In this document: in pieces, positions 31,556-62,102 of the stretch
How positions within the stretch are numbered: the first letter of the stretch is position 1
How the letters are laid out: every line of letters begins with the position of its first letter
Source: Acanthosoma haemorrhoidale
Lineage: Eukaryota > Arthropoda > Insecta > Hemiptera > Acanthosomatidae
DNA: 64,000 nt
Assembly: GCA_930367205.1 (NCBI GenBank)
Contig: OV884009.1
Coordinates: forward strand, 121,962,639 to 122,026,638
Direction: 5' to 3'
Translations under genes and position numbers: made by a program
The notes under the pieces: model-generated
What the model was told of the DNA's origin: nothing
Databases searched by the model: none
What the model saw: the letters and a program-made list of their open reading frames with translations, nothing else

Positions 31556-32752
31556 TTAATTACTGCTGCGGCTACTAGGACCTGGATCACGATGAGTGTC
31601 CTCGTCATTGTCACTCTCCGCAATGAAATATTTTTTCCTCTGTTTATTGGGTCTTTTGATATTGTTGATGTGGGTGTTGCCTATTTTTATTCTATTATAT
31701 AACGAATTATTTTTTGGTTTTATTCTGGGTGTCTTAACGAATTCTTCTGAGTTAAGCACAGGAGGTTCCTCACGATTTTGATTCAGTTTTTCGTTTCATG
31801 TTCCTTTTATGTATTCTATTTATTCTTTAACTGTGTTGTGCAAGTTTTTTAATCGTTGAAAATAATCATTGGCATATGTTTCCTGTATGTCGTCAGTTTC
31901 ATAGGTATCTCTCATTTTTCCGAACGTAATTTCATTTGGAGTCAGTTTTAAATTTTGGTTTAGGGTGTTGTTATAAGCTATCGTACTTGTTAGCACAATC
32001 CTTTCAAATTTGATGTTTTTATTTTGGTTAATGTTTATTCGCATAATTTCGTTTAGCGTTGCATGACATTTATTTAGGATTCCTAGAGAATTAGAATGAT
32101 TTGTACTGGTATAATGAATTGTTATGCCAGTGGCTTTGCAAAATTGCTGAACCAAGATATTATTGAACTCCTTACCATGGTCTGCGCAAATACGCTCTGG
32201 TATAGGGTATAGACTAATGTATTGCTCTAAACTTTGGCAAATGGTTAAGGCATTTTTGTTATTAATCACCTGTGTATATAGACGTTTTGAAAATGTGTCA
32301 ATGGTCGTAAAGATTACCTTTTTGTCGAACTGTAACAAATCCATCATGATTTCCTGGAATGGTCTATTAGGAGTTGGTGTTAACATAAATTTGCATTGTA
32401 TCGGGTTCCTGTCGTATTTATTTGTTTTACAAATATTGCATTGGTTTATTATTTCTGTGATCTTATCTTTCATATTTGGAAAGTAAATCTTTCTCTTTAA
32501 TTTGTTGTAAGTTTCCAAAATCCCACGATGGCAAGTCTTACCGTAATGATAATCCAAGATCACCTGTTGTTGATCACTCAACTCAGTAATATCTTCACAT
32601 AGCATACAATATCTCTTAAGTTTTACTGTTTTGTATTCTTTTTTAATTAATCTTTGTATCTGTTTAAAATAATCTTCGTAAATTTCGTTTAAAGTTTTGA
32701 AATTTGTTTGACAGTATATACCGTAGACTTTGTTTGGTCGTAATACTTCCAA
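31556..32752 (-). pseudogene. pol: E6 integrase and Pol C-terminal tail; third catalytic residue changed
   Basis: 32752-31820 is a 310-codon open frame. The zinc-binding region HYGKTCHRG ... CNICK is intact. First Asp: IMMDLLQFDKK; second: ERICADHGKEFN. Where a glutamate is expected (consensus NG-x-x-E-R) the sequence is SLGILNKCHATL, so the glutamate is replaced by Asn. The tail continues in a second frame at 31759-31556, basic then acidic (KKYFIAESDNDEDTHRDPGP), ending near a stop. The changed residue and the frame break imply an inactive integrase. Confidence 0.88.
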
Positions 32753-32853
32753 CAGTAATTCGTTTATTTTTTCGGGATTATTAATGTGTAAGGTGTAACG
32801 ATTCTTTTCAAATATTTTTTCATAGGTAATCTTATTGGTCCCTCTTTTTATTA

Positions 32854-33849
32854 TTATCTGATTTTTTTTTCAACATTTAAACACTTGTCGCTATCCACCA
32901 GCCATACCTGTTCATTATTACTGGCCTGTGAATGCTGTGTTATTAGACTCTCTAAGTCTTCGTTACTTAATATCGGTAATCCTTCCGTTGGTTCTAAGGT
33001 AGTTTGATTGTTCGTTTCCTCAAGTTCCAAGATTTGGTCTAAAAAATCGATGTATTCTTGAGTTCCTTCCTCTGGAATGTTAATATTAATTTCCACATCA
33101 CCTTCTAAAGCGTTGATGTCGTTTCTTCTTGAGAGACAGTCAGCGACGTAGTTTGTTTTTCCATTTATGTGCTTAATTTCAAATTCAAATTCTTGAAGCT
33201 ACCAGATCCATTTCATTATTCTACTGTTTCCATTTTTCATAGTAAATACCCACGTTAGCGGTTTATGGTCCGCAAGTAATAAAAATTTTGTTCCGTATAG
33301 GTAGGGTTTAAAATGTTGGGTAAAGTATACTATAGATAATAGTTCTTTTTCTATTGTACTATAGTTTTCTTCCGTTTTTGATAGTACTCTCGAAGCAAAT
33401 GCTATCGGATGTTCTTTGTTATCTATTATTTGACTGAGTACTGCGCCTGTAGCTTGATTACTTGCGTCTGTGGTTAAAATAAATTGTTTGTTCCAGTCAG
33501 GGTAAGCTAGAATTGGTGTGTTAGTCATTTGTTTTATTAAGTAATGGAAACTATCTTCAAATTCTTTTGATTTATAATTTTTTGAATTGATGGCTGCGCT
33601 AAGAGGCCTAGTTATTTTCGCGTAGTTCTTTATAAATTTTCTGTAATATCCCGTCATTCCTAAAAATCGTCTAAGGGAATTTTCGTCATTAGGTTGTTTG
33701 AATTCTGTAATAGTTTTTATTTTATTTGGGTCCGTTTTCAAGCCATTTTGTGTCACTATGTAACCTGAAAATCTTAGTTCTGTTTTGTCTAATTGGATAC
33801 TTAAGTTATTTTTCTTTAATGTCTGTAATACTTTTTCAATGTCTTTCAA
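32854..33849 (-). pseudogene. pol: E6 RT thumb, RNase H and linker
   Basis: 33849-33199 reads the RT end (LRFSGYIVTQNGLKTDPNKI, LRRFLGMTGYYRKFIKNYAK) and RNase H (LTTDASNQATGAVLSQII, YSTIEKELLSIVY, LADHKPLTWVF). A stop at about 33199 falls inside RNase H. 33096-32854 is the acidic linker (EGLPILSNEDLESLITQHSQ) before the integrase. Both are separated by frame breaks from their neighbours. Confidence 0.88.
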
Positions 33850-33869
33850 ATGTTCGTCCTCGTTTTTCG

Positions 33870-34880
33870 AATAAATTATTATATCGTCGATATAAGCCTT
33901 AGTTCTCTATAGCCATGTTAATCATGCGTTGGAAAGTTGGTGGTGCATTGCACAAACCGAACGGCATTCTCAAGAACTCGAAATGTCCGTCGTCTGTGCT
34001 GAAGGCTGTTTTTGAAATTGATTCTTCATCCATTGGTATTTGATGAAACCCTGATGTTAGATCGATGGTTGTGAAATATTTGGCTCCTTTTAATTTATTG
34101 AATACATCTTCTATGTTTGGTAAGGGGAATTTATCATTCGTGGTTTGTAAATTAAGTTTGCGGTAGTCTATGACCATTCCCACTTTCTTAATTCCACTAG
34201 CATCAATCTTTTTCGGCACTACCCATAGTGGCGAGTTGTAAGGTAAATTGCTTTTTCTGATTATTCCATCCCTTAACAGTTTTTGTACTTCATCTTTAAT
34301 TTGACTTTTAAATTGCTCGGGGTACCTATAATTCCTTGTGTGAATTGGGTCATTATTTTTGGTATTTATCCGATGCTTTATCAAATTAGTAGCTTGGAGT
34401 TTATCGTTGTCTTTTTTTATTACTTCACCATTATTTGAAATTATTTTTATTAATTTGTTAGTTAAGTATGTCGGTAAGTGTTCCGTTCTTAATGCATTGT
34501 TTATTTTCTGTTCGTTGTCCATTAAGTTTATTTCGTTCTTTGAGACCTTAAATTTGAAAATATTGTCTCCGATCAGTATGTGATTTTCCGTACAATTTAT
34601 ATTCATTTTCAAATTCCTCATCGTTTCGAAACCTAACAGAATGTCAAACCTATTGGAAAATGGGTAGACTAAAAATTCAGTCAGTTGGTCTATACCCAAT
34701 GCATTTTTGATATTTACTACAACGCTCGAATTACCGTCGTCGTAACCCGTGGGCGTTTTGATAGAAAATTATTTTTTTCTTAACGTGAAGTTATGTTTTT
34801 TCCCTATGTCTGGGTGTATATAATTTTTCGGTGCACCCGTATCAATTAACCATTTGTTTTTTTTTTAAGTCTATAATGTA
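33870..34880 (-). pseudogene. pol: E6 protease and RT fingers-palm
   Basis: The protease active site WLIDTGAPKNYI lies at about 34820-34860, in a frame broken from the next part. 34699-33899 is a 266-codon frame with the protease end (FDILLGFETMRNLKM), RT PYNSPLWVVPKK, MVIDYRKLNLQT, FTTIDLTSGFHQIP (first catalytic Asp) and MPFGLCNAPPTFQRM. The frame breaks at 33899; the YIDD box follows in another frame at about 33870-33890 (YIDDIIIYSK). Confidence 0.9.
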
Positions 34881-34917
34881 TGGTAAGTCGTTTGTATAAT
34901 GCAGTTCTTCGCATTAT

Positions 34918-35565
34918 TTATTCACCGTATTTTGGTTGTTGGTAATTGTAACGTTGCTGGGGTTGTTGCTCGTAGTTATTATTATATCTCGGTTGATTTT
35001 GTGGTCTCTGGTAATTGGGATTAAAATTATTTCCTTTGTAATTGCTATGCGGTCTCTGTTGATATTGTGGTTGCGGCCTTTTAATTGGTCTATTATTATA
35101 TTGTCTCTGTTTTTCTTCGGTTGCTTCTTTGTTAAATATTCGATTTCCGTAAACTGATTCCACCACAAACGAAGCATCCTTTCTCAAAACGTTATATACG
35201 TCATTTAATGTCCGGTAACGCATGTTTTGCAAAAATATTGCTATGGTTGGATGCAGGTTTCTTACAGCTTCTTCGCTTATGTCATTGTCGTAGCGCGCGA
35301 TTTCCTGATCTTTGTCTCTTATCTCATTGTCCCTATATATACGGGAATAAAGGTCACACCGTTTTATCTGTAATCTCTCGATGTATTCTATGGGGTTTTC
35401 ATTATGTTTCGGTTTTGTATTGGATATCTCTCGCGCTAATTGGCAAATGGGCCGATTATCCTGATAATGTTGTCTAAGAAATTCAAGCAGTTCCGTAACT
35501 GAGGTAAACTGTTTATCAAACGTCGCGATTTTAGCATTCCCTTCCAGTTTTGTTTTGGCACACAT
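34918..35565 (-). CDS. gag: E6 Gag (C-terminal 215 residues open)
   Basis: Capsid-like pattern (FDKQFTSVTELLEFLRQHYQ, NPIEYIERLQIKRCDLYSRI, LHPTIAIFLQNMRYRTLNDV), then a long Gln/Asn/Tyr/Arg-rich tail (NNRPIKRPQPQYQQRPHSNY) without CCHC knuckles. A knuckle-free, QN-rich Gag end is usual for insect gypsy-group errantiviruses. The open frame begins at an internal Met; the real start may be further right, near 35640. Confidence 0.82.
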   Translation of the reverse strand: MCAKTKLEGNAKIATFDKQFTSVTELLEFLRQHYQDNRPICQLAREISNTKPKHNENPIEYIERLQIKRCDLYSRIYRDNEIRDKDQEIARYDNDISEEAVRNLHPTIAIFLQNMRYRTLNDVYNVLRKDASFVVESVYGNRIFNKEATEEKQRQYNNRPIKRPQPQYQQRPHSNYKGNNFNPNYQRPQNQPRYNNNYEQQPQQRYNYQQPKYGE

Positions 35566-35858
35566 GAGAATGAGCTCTTCGTTTCTTAATCTATTTGGAT
35601 TATCAAGTTGGCAAAATCTTATTGTTTAGTAAGTCACATTCTTAAGGCTTCTATAACTCTGGTGGTTGACAATTTTCGTTGACCTGAGCGTCGGACGTTT
35701 GATAACATCGGCAGTTTCTCCTTGAAGTCGGTTAGTTGAGTCTTGCTCCACAGTGACTTCCTTCTTGTAGAGTAAAGACGGTTGAGTTCTATGGATTGTC
35801 TATAATCGAATAAAATCTCGGTTGTCTGAAATGTCCTCAGGTCCCTGTTCGGGCGCCA

Positions 35859-36079
35859 ATTAAATCAATCCACGAGGAATAGATCTTTTTAAAAACACTT
35901 TATTGAAGTACAAAACATATGGGTTGAAAAATATAAAGATTACTATGAATGACTTGAGATGTGTCGCGTGACTATCAGAGAATGAATAAGTGAGCGAGAG
36001 CCGTAGGCTCAGCCTATTTATAGGGGGAAGTCTCAACATGGATTAGCTAATGTTTTGTATTAATTATCGTCATATAACT
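35859..36079 (-). repeat. E6 5' LTR
   Basis: 221 bp; pairs with 29526-29745. Preceded on the plus strand by the complement of the primer-binding site (35841-35858). Confidence 0.9.
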
Positions 36080-36790
36080 ATATATCTTCTACACTTGAAA
36101 GCAAACACTACTGCAGGGGTGCCCTTTTGGACGTAGCTCAGGCTTTCAACTGGCACACAGGTTTGCTTCACAAGCTAAAAATCTCTTTACCGCAGACCCT
36201 TTATCTATCCTTCAATCCTACCTGTCAAAACGGTTCTTTCTGGTCTGTTATGGTTCAGTATATTCCAACTATTATCTCAAACAAGCAGGAGTTCCTCAAG
36301 GTAGCATCCTCGGTCCTATCCTATACACCTTTTATGTCATTACTGTGAGTCCTAGCACCTTCCTTGCAACTTTTGCTGACAGTACAGAAATTCTTTTGTT
36401 TCATCCCAATACATTAAGGGCATCCGGCAACCTCCAAAATCACCTCACAGAGATAGAGAACCGGTGCAACCAATGACAAATCAAAGTTAATGAAGCAAAA
36501 TATGCCCGCATTACCTTTACCCTCTGCTACAAGTCTTCTCCATTAGCTTTTTTTTAAATTCCTCTTCCTATAGCCGAGACAGTACGGTCTTTAGACCCCA
36601 TCTCAACAAAAGGCTGATATGGAACCCTCACACGGTGCTAAAAAGACAAAAACAAACACTTTGGACAACTGTACGGACTACTTTGAAGGACATCCCATCT
36701 CCCAAAAGAAAATAAACTACTAATTTACAAAGTTATGGTTCAGCCAATCAAGACATATGGAATACAGCAGTGGCCTCATGACTTGCTATA
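36080..36790 (+). pseudogene. Jockey-type LINE ORF2, second piece (RT palm to C-terminus)
   Basis: Continues the RT interrupted by E6: HYCRGALLDVAQAFNW (first catalytic Asp region; consensus LDxxxAFD, here AFN), HTGLLHKLK, then in another frame QAGVPQGSILGPILYTFYVI, and LATFADSTEILLF where the FADD box is FADS. The end (VMVQPIKTYGIQQW) matches the usual Pi-x-YG-xx-W of Jockey RT. Frameshifts and altered catalytic residues show it is dead. Confidence 0.85.
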
Positions 36791-37010
36791 CGTACCTGAG
36801 TGTCTGTGGATCCCATGTTCTTGATCAGCCTCCACTGGCGCTTTTCTGGTGATGTGGCTGATGAAGGAGCGCGGGGGACTTCCCAAGACTCAGCTTCCTC
36901 TTTTGCATGCGAGGAAGGTGCCAACCATGTGGATTTGGGAGGTCTCTGGGCTATTTGTAAATACTGAATGAAGCATTGTAAATATGGTATGACTGAGAAC
37001 ATTGACCATA
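36791..37010. other. GC-richer island with open frames on both strands, unassigned
   Basis: About 200 bp of higher GC after the LINE. The plus strand reads FSGDVADEGARGTSQDSASS ending in a TGA; the minus strand is also open. It could be the LINE's downstream part or a captured exon. A possible AATAAA lies at about 37052. Confidence 0.3.
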
Positions 37011-37276
37011 ATTACTAATTGCCCAATAAGGCAGATTGTAATTTTATTACAATAAAGATTTTTAATTTAGTAATTGTATGAAACATTTAAAATCTTAACG
37101 TTATGCACCAAGACCATATTGAACCCTGAAATAATATAAACTTAAGCATTATAAATAAACTGTTACCCTTAAAGGATTGTTATAAATGTCCTTTCACTCT
37201 TTGTAATTAAGAAATATACAAATATATTTTAAATAAAAGCGTAATTGCTACAATAAATACATTTCTTTATATAACT

Positions 37277-38112
37277 CAGATGACAAAAAGTGTGAATACA
37301 ATATTGAAGAGATTTATGAGTTTTAATGACTTTACGTACCAACTTTATTTTATTATTAACATTTTATTGAGGATGTCCAGATCATTAGTTTGATACCCCA
37401 CTTATTACGATAGGAAAATATTTGTTTGTTTATTACTAATTTTATATTTTATCCTAAATAAAATAAAATATAAGGCAATAGTACCAATCATGGAAGCGAA
37501 AAAAGTCATACATTGTTTTATGACGTATGTTGAATTTTCCTCTCCAAGTCTTAATTTATCTTATTAAATTAGACCAATAATTTGTTATTCTTACTTATGA
37601 GAAAATCAATTAATTCAATTTGGCGTTCCTTCTCTTCAACTTTGTAACACGTTTTATTTTTTCTAGTAGGTTATAAAACAACAACATTATAGAGAGGTAA
37701 TCTGCAGTTACCAAACACGCACAACACATTTCCCGTATTTTTATTTCTCACTCTAACCAGCAAAATCCATCCAATGCAACTAATGTTGAAGATATCCTTA
37801 TTTCTCCTATTCCTCTTGCATTTCTTCCAAAGGCAGTCAATCCGCTGTGTATGATCTCAATGCTCAAATCCTTCAACAACAAAAAGTGTGAATACAATAT
37901 TGAAGAGATTTATGAGTTTTAATGACTTTACGTAACTGTAGTACACTTTAGCCCCAACACATTTTATTAATCAGGACGTCCAGATCATTAGTTTGATACC
38001 CCACTTATTAGGATAGGAAAATATTTGTTTGTTTATTACTAATTTTATATTTTATCCTAAATAAAATAAAATATAAGGCAATAGTACTAATCATGGAAGC
38101 GAAAAAAGTTAC
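37277..38112. repeat. Direct repeats (A, A') of about 234 bp flanking a LINE fragment (B)
   Basis: A is 37277-37510 and A' is 37877-38112; both start AAAAAGTGTGAATACAATAT and share nearly all bases except a diverged block in the middle. Between them, B (about 37505-37870) is a second copy of 28881-29250 from the Jockey LINE. B ends where the LINE would read AACAACAAAAAGTGT, so the join to A' lies in the shared AAAAAGTGT. Confidence 0.85.
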
Positions 38113-38150
38113 ATTATTTTCAGTCCTCTATAGGTGAATATGCGAGATGG

Positions 38151-38196
38151 ATTGGTGTGCCACGCCTGAAGATGGCATGAGCTGTTGAAAGTGCTC
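38151..38196 (+). ncRNA. Possible degenerate hammerhead-ribozyme-like motif
   Basis: The order GTGT-GCC-ACGC (a 4-bp helix with one G-U pair, 38155-38165), CTGAAGA (38166-38172, consensus CUGANGA), a short hairpin TGGC-ATGA-GCTG, then GAAA (38187-38190) follows the hammerhead core. The cleavage triplet and third helix are not convincing. Similar motifs occur in Penelope-like and other retroelements. AATAAA follows at about 38202. Confidence 0.3.
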
Positions 38197-38199
38197 TTT

Positions 38200-38890
38200 T
38201 TGAATAAACAAATATAGAAAAGGCTTGAACAATTTATGCTATTCAAACCTAAAGATATCACCTTCTTCGACAACTTAATTATAAAGTAAATCATTTTGTT
38301 TATTCATTATTTGAATACCCTACCCTATAGAACGACAATGGGACTTCATTCATATTTCCATCTCTGTGAAACCTATGGCTTACTAAAGAAGGATCAACCT
38401 CCTTCCCAAAGAAACTCCCCCCAAATGTTGTTCCCCCAGATGATGAAAGAAATCAAAGATTAGAAGAATCATCTGAATCCAGCCAGAAAGTTTAGGTTAC
38501 TGCACCAAACTCCTCAAAGATCTCAAACAAATCTCTGAGCAGCTTCATCCAGTACATCATCATGACCAATCCCAAAATCTCTTTATCGCCAGACATTTGT
38601 TGGTAATGGAACCTCCTCCACTAAGTTCCCCTTACATCTCTCCAGTTAGACATCTTAATTAGTTTTTTTTTACCTAATATATATTTTTCCTAATTTTAAC
38701 CTTACAAGACAAACATGTGACTTAACTGAGAATCACTGAACATAAACATTTAAATTATATTCATATAATTCTAAATGAATTGAAATATATTTTTGGCTTA
38801 GTCTTAATTTGTTTCGTTGTGGAGTGGGTAATAATTATTTATCCAGGATGCACCCTGTTTTGACTACCCTCTGACAGATTAGGTTTGATT
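38200..38890. other. No gene recognised
   Basis: Mixed AT-rich DNA with a more C-rich stretch (38340-38640) lacking an open frame of note. Confidence 0.5.
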
Positions 38891-39020
38891 TTCATCAAAT
38901 TCATTAATGGACAACTTTTTGACTTAATATGTATGTCTGCATCAGGTCCAAGTGTGAGTTGGTTAGAGCTACAGACAGTCTAAGACATGTTGGAAAGTCA
39001 CTAATCTATTTTTCCTGCAT
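38890..39020 (+). repeat. Fold-back (MITE-like) family, partial copy
   Basis: TTAATGGACAACTTTTTGAC and GTCTGCATCAGGTCC plus GAGTTGGTTAGAGCT match the left arm of the full copy at 39162-39460. Confidence 0.55.
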
Positions 39021-39161
39021 TTACGTAAAAATAACAATGAGTTTTTTATTTATAGTCGTTTGTGAAGAACAGAGCTTTTATTGTAAAGTGCCTTGTCCAT
39101 GTTCCCAGGATGAATCATTATAATGGGAGTTTAAAGTTAGCCGTAAATATATAACAGAGTG

Positions 39162-39460
39162 GATGAGTTTGTTGGGATGTTGGCTTAGCTCAATGAAAGA
39201 GAGGTGCTAGATTTATATTGATGGACAACGTTTCGACATACTACGTATATCTGCAACAGGTCCTAGCCTAGTTGAGTTGGTTATAGCTGCTGGCTGTATA
39301 ACACATATTTGGATCGACAGCCAACAGCACTAACCAACTCATATTAGGACATGATGCAGACATATATATTATGTAAAAAGTTTTCTATTAATAAAATTGT
39401 TGTAAATTTAACATCTCTTTCACCAACCTAAGCCAATATCCTAACAAATTCATCCACAGT
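39162..39460. repeat. Fold-back (MITE-like) element, near full length
   Basis: The left end GTGGATGAGTTTGTTGGGAT and the reverse complement of the right end, GTGGATGAATTTGTTAGGAT, match, and similarity continues through almost the whole element (arms of roughly 140 bp around a short centre near 39300-39310). It has no coding capacity. Another right-arm copy lies at 44330-44505. Confidence 0.75.
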
Positions 39461-39843
39461 TCTATCTTAACCTTTTCTTGTTTTAATCCTTTTGATGATA
39501 GTGAAGTCCATATTCTAAATGTGAGACATTATTTTCATTAGGACATCTTTGTCTTTACCACCAAAAATATGAAATTATCCTGCTTTTTTAGGAGTGCTGA
39601 CAATTCAATTCAATAAGAAATACTGCAGTAAAACGAATAACAATAATAATAAATGCCAATATAATTAAATTATACGTTTAATATTTTTACTGCTTATAAA
39701 AATATATTCTGTAAGTCTGGTGTAATATAACTTTTTAGTTTAAAATTTGATGAATAATTAAATTTAATTGTTATGTAATAAGAAACTGATATTTATTGCT
39801 ATGATAATAACGAAACTTTGAAATTAAAGAAAACAATTATAGT

Positions 39844-39849
39844 TTTATT
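39844..39849 (-). promoter_or_regulatory. Candidate RAD51 polyadenylation signal
   Basis: TTTATT on the plus strand is AATAAA on the minus strand, about 115 bp downstream of the RAD51 stop codon. AT-rich context makes chance occurrence possible. Confidence 0.35.
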
Positions 39850-39963
39850 CCTGATTTTAAAATTTAGCCTATAACATTTTGTATTGTTGTTTCCATATAA
39901 CAAACAACATAAATCCTAAAAAAAAAAACCAATATCAGAATTTACTTATAGCTGGAAATGTAA

Positions 39964-62102
<22,139 letters not shown>

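Larger units (their letters stand above)
29526..36079 (-). mobile_element. E6: errantivirus-type Gypsy element inserted in a Jockey LINE
   Basis: LTRs of 220-221 bp (29526-29745 and 35859-36079) start AGTTA on the element strand and differ at roughly nine sites by eye. The primer-binding site TGGCGCCCGAACAGGGAC (minus strand of 35841-35858) is the 18-nt lysine-tRNA type and abuts the LTR. The polypurine tract is seen as CCTCCCTCCCGAAG (29746-29759). Flanks ACATA (29521-29525) and ATATA (36080-36084) are a probable target duplication with one transition. Order: gag, protease, RT/RNase H, integrase, then about 1.8 kb without a recognisable envelope. Confidence 0.93.
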
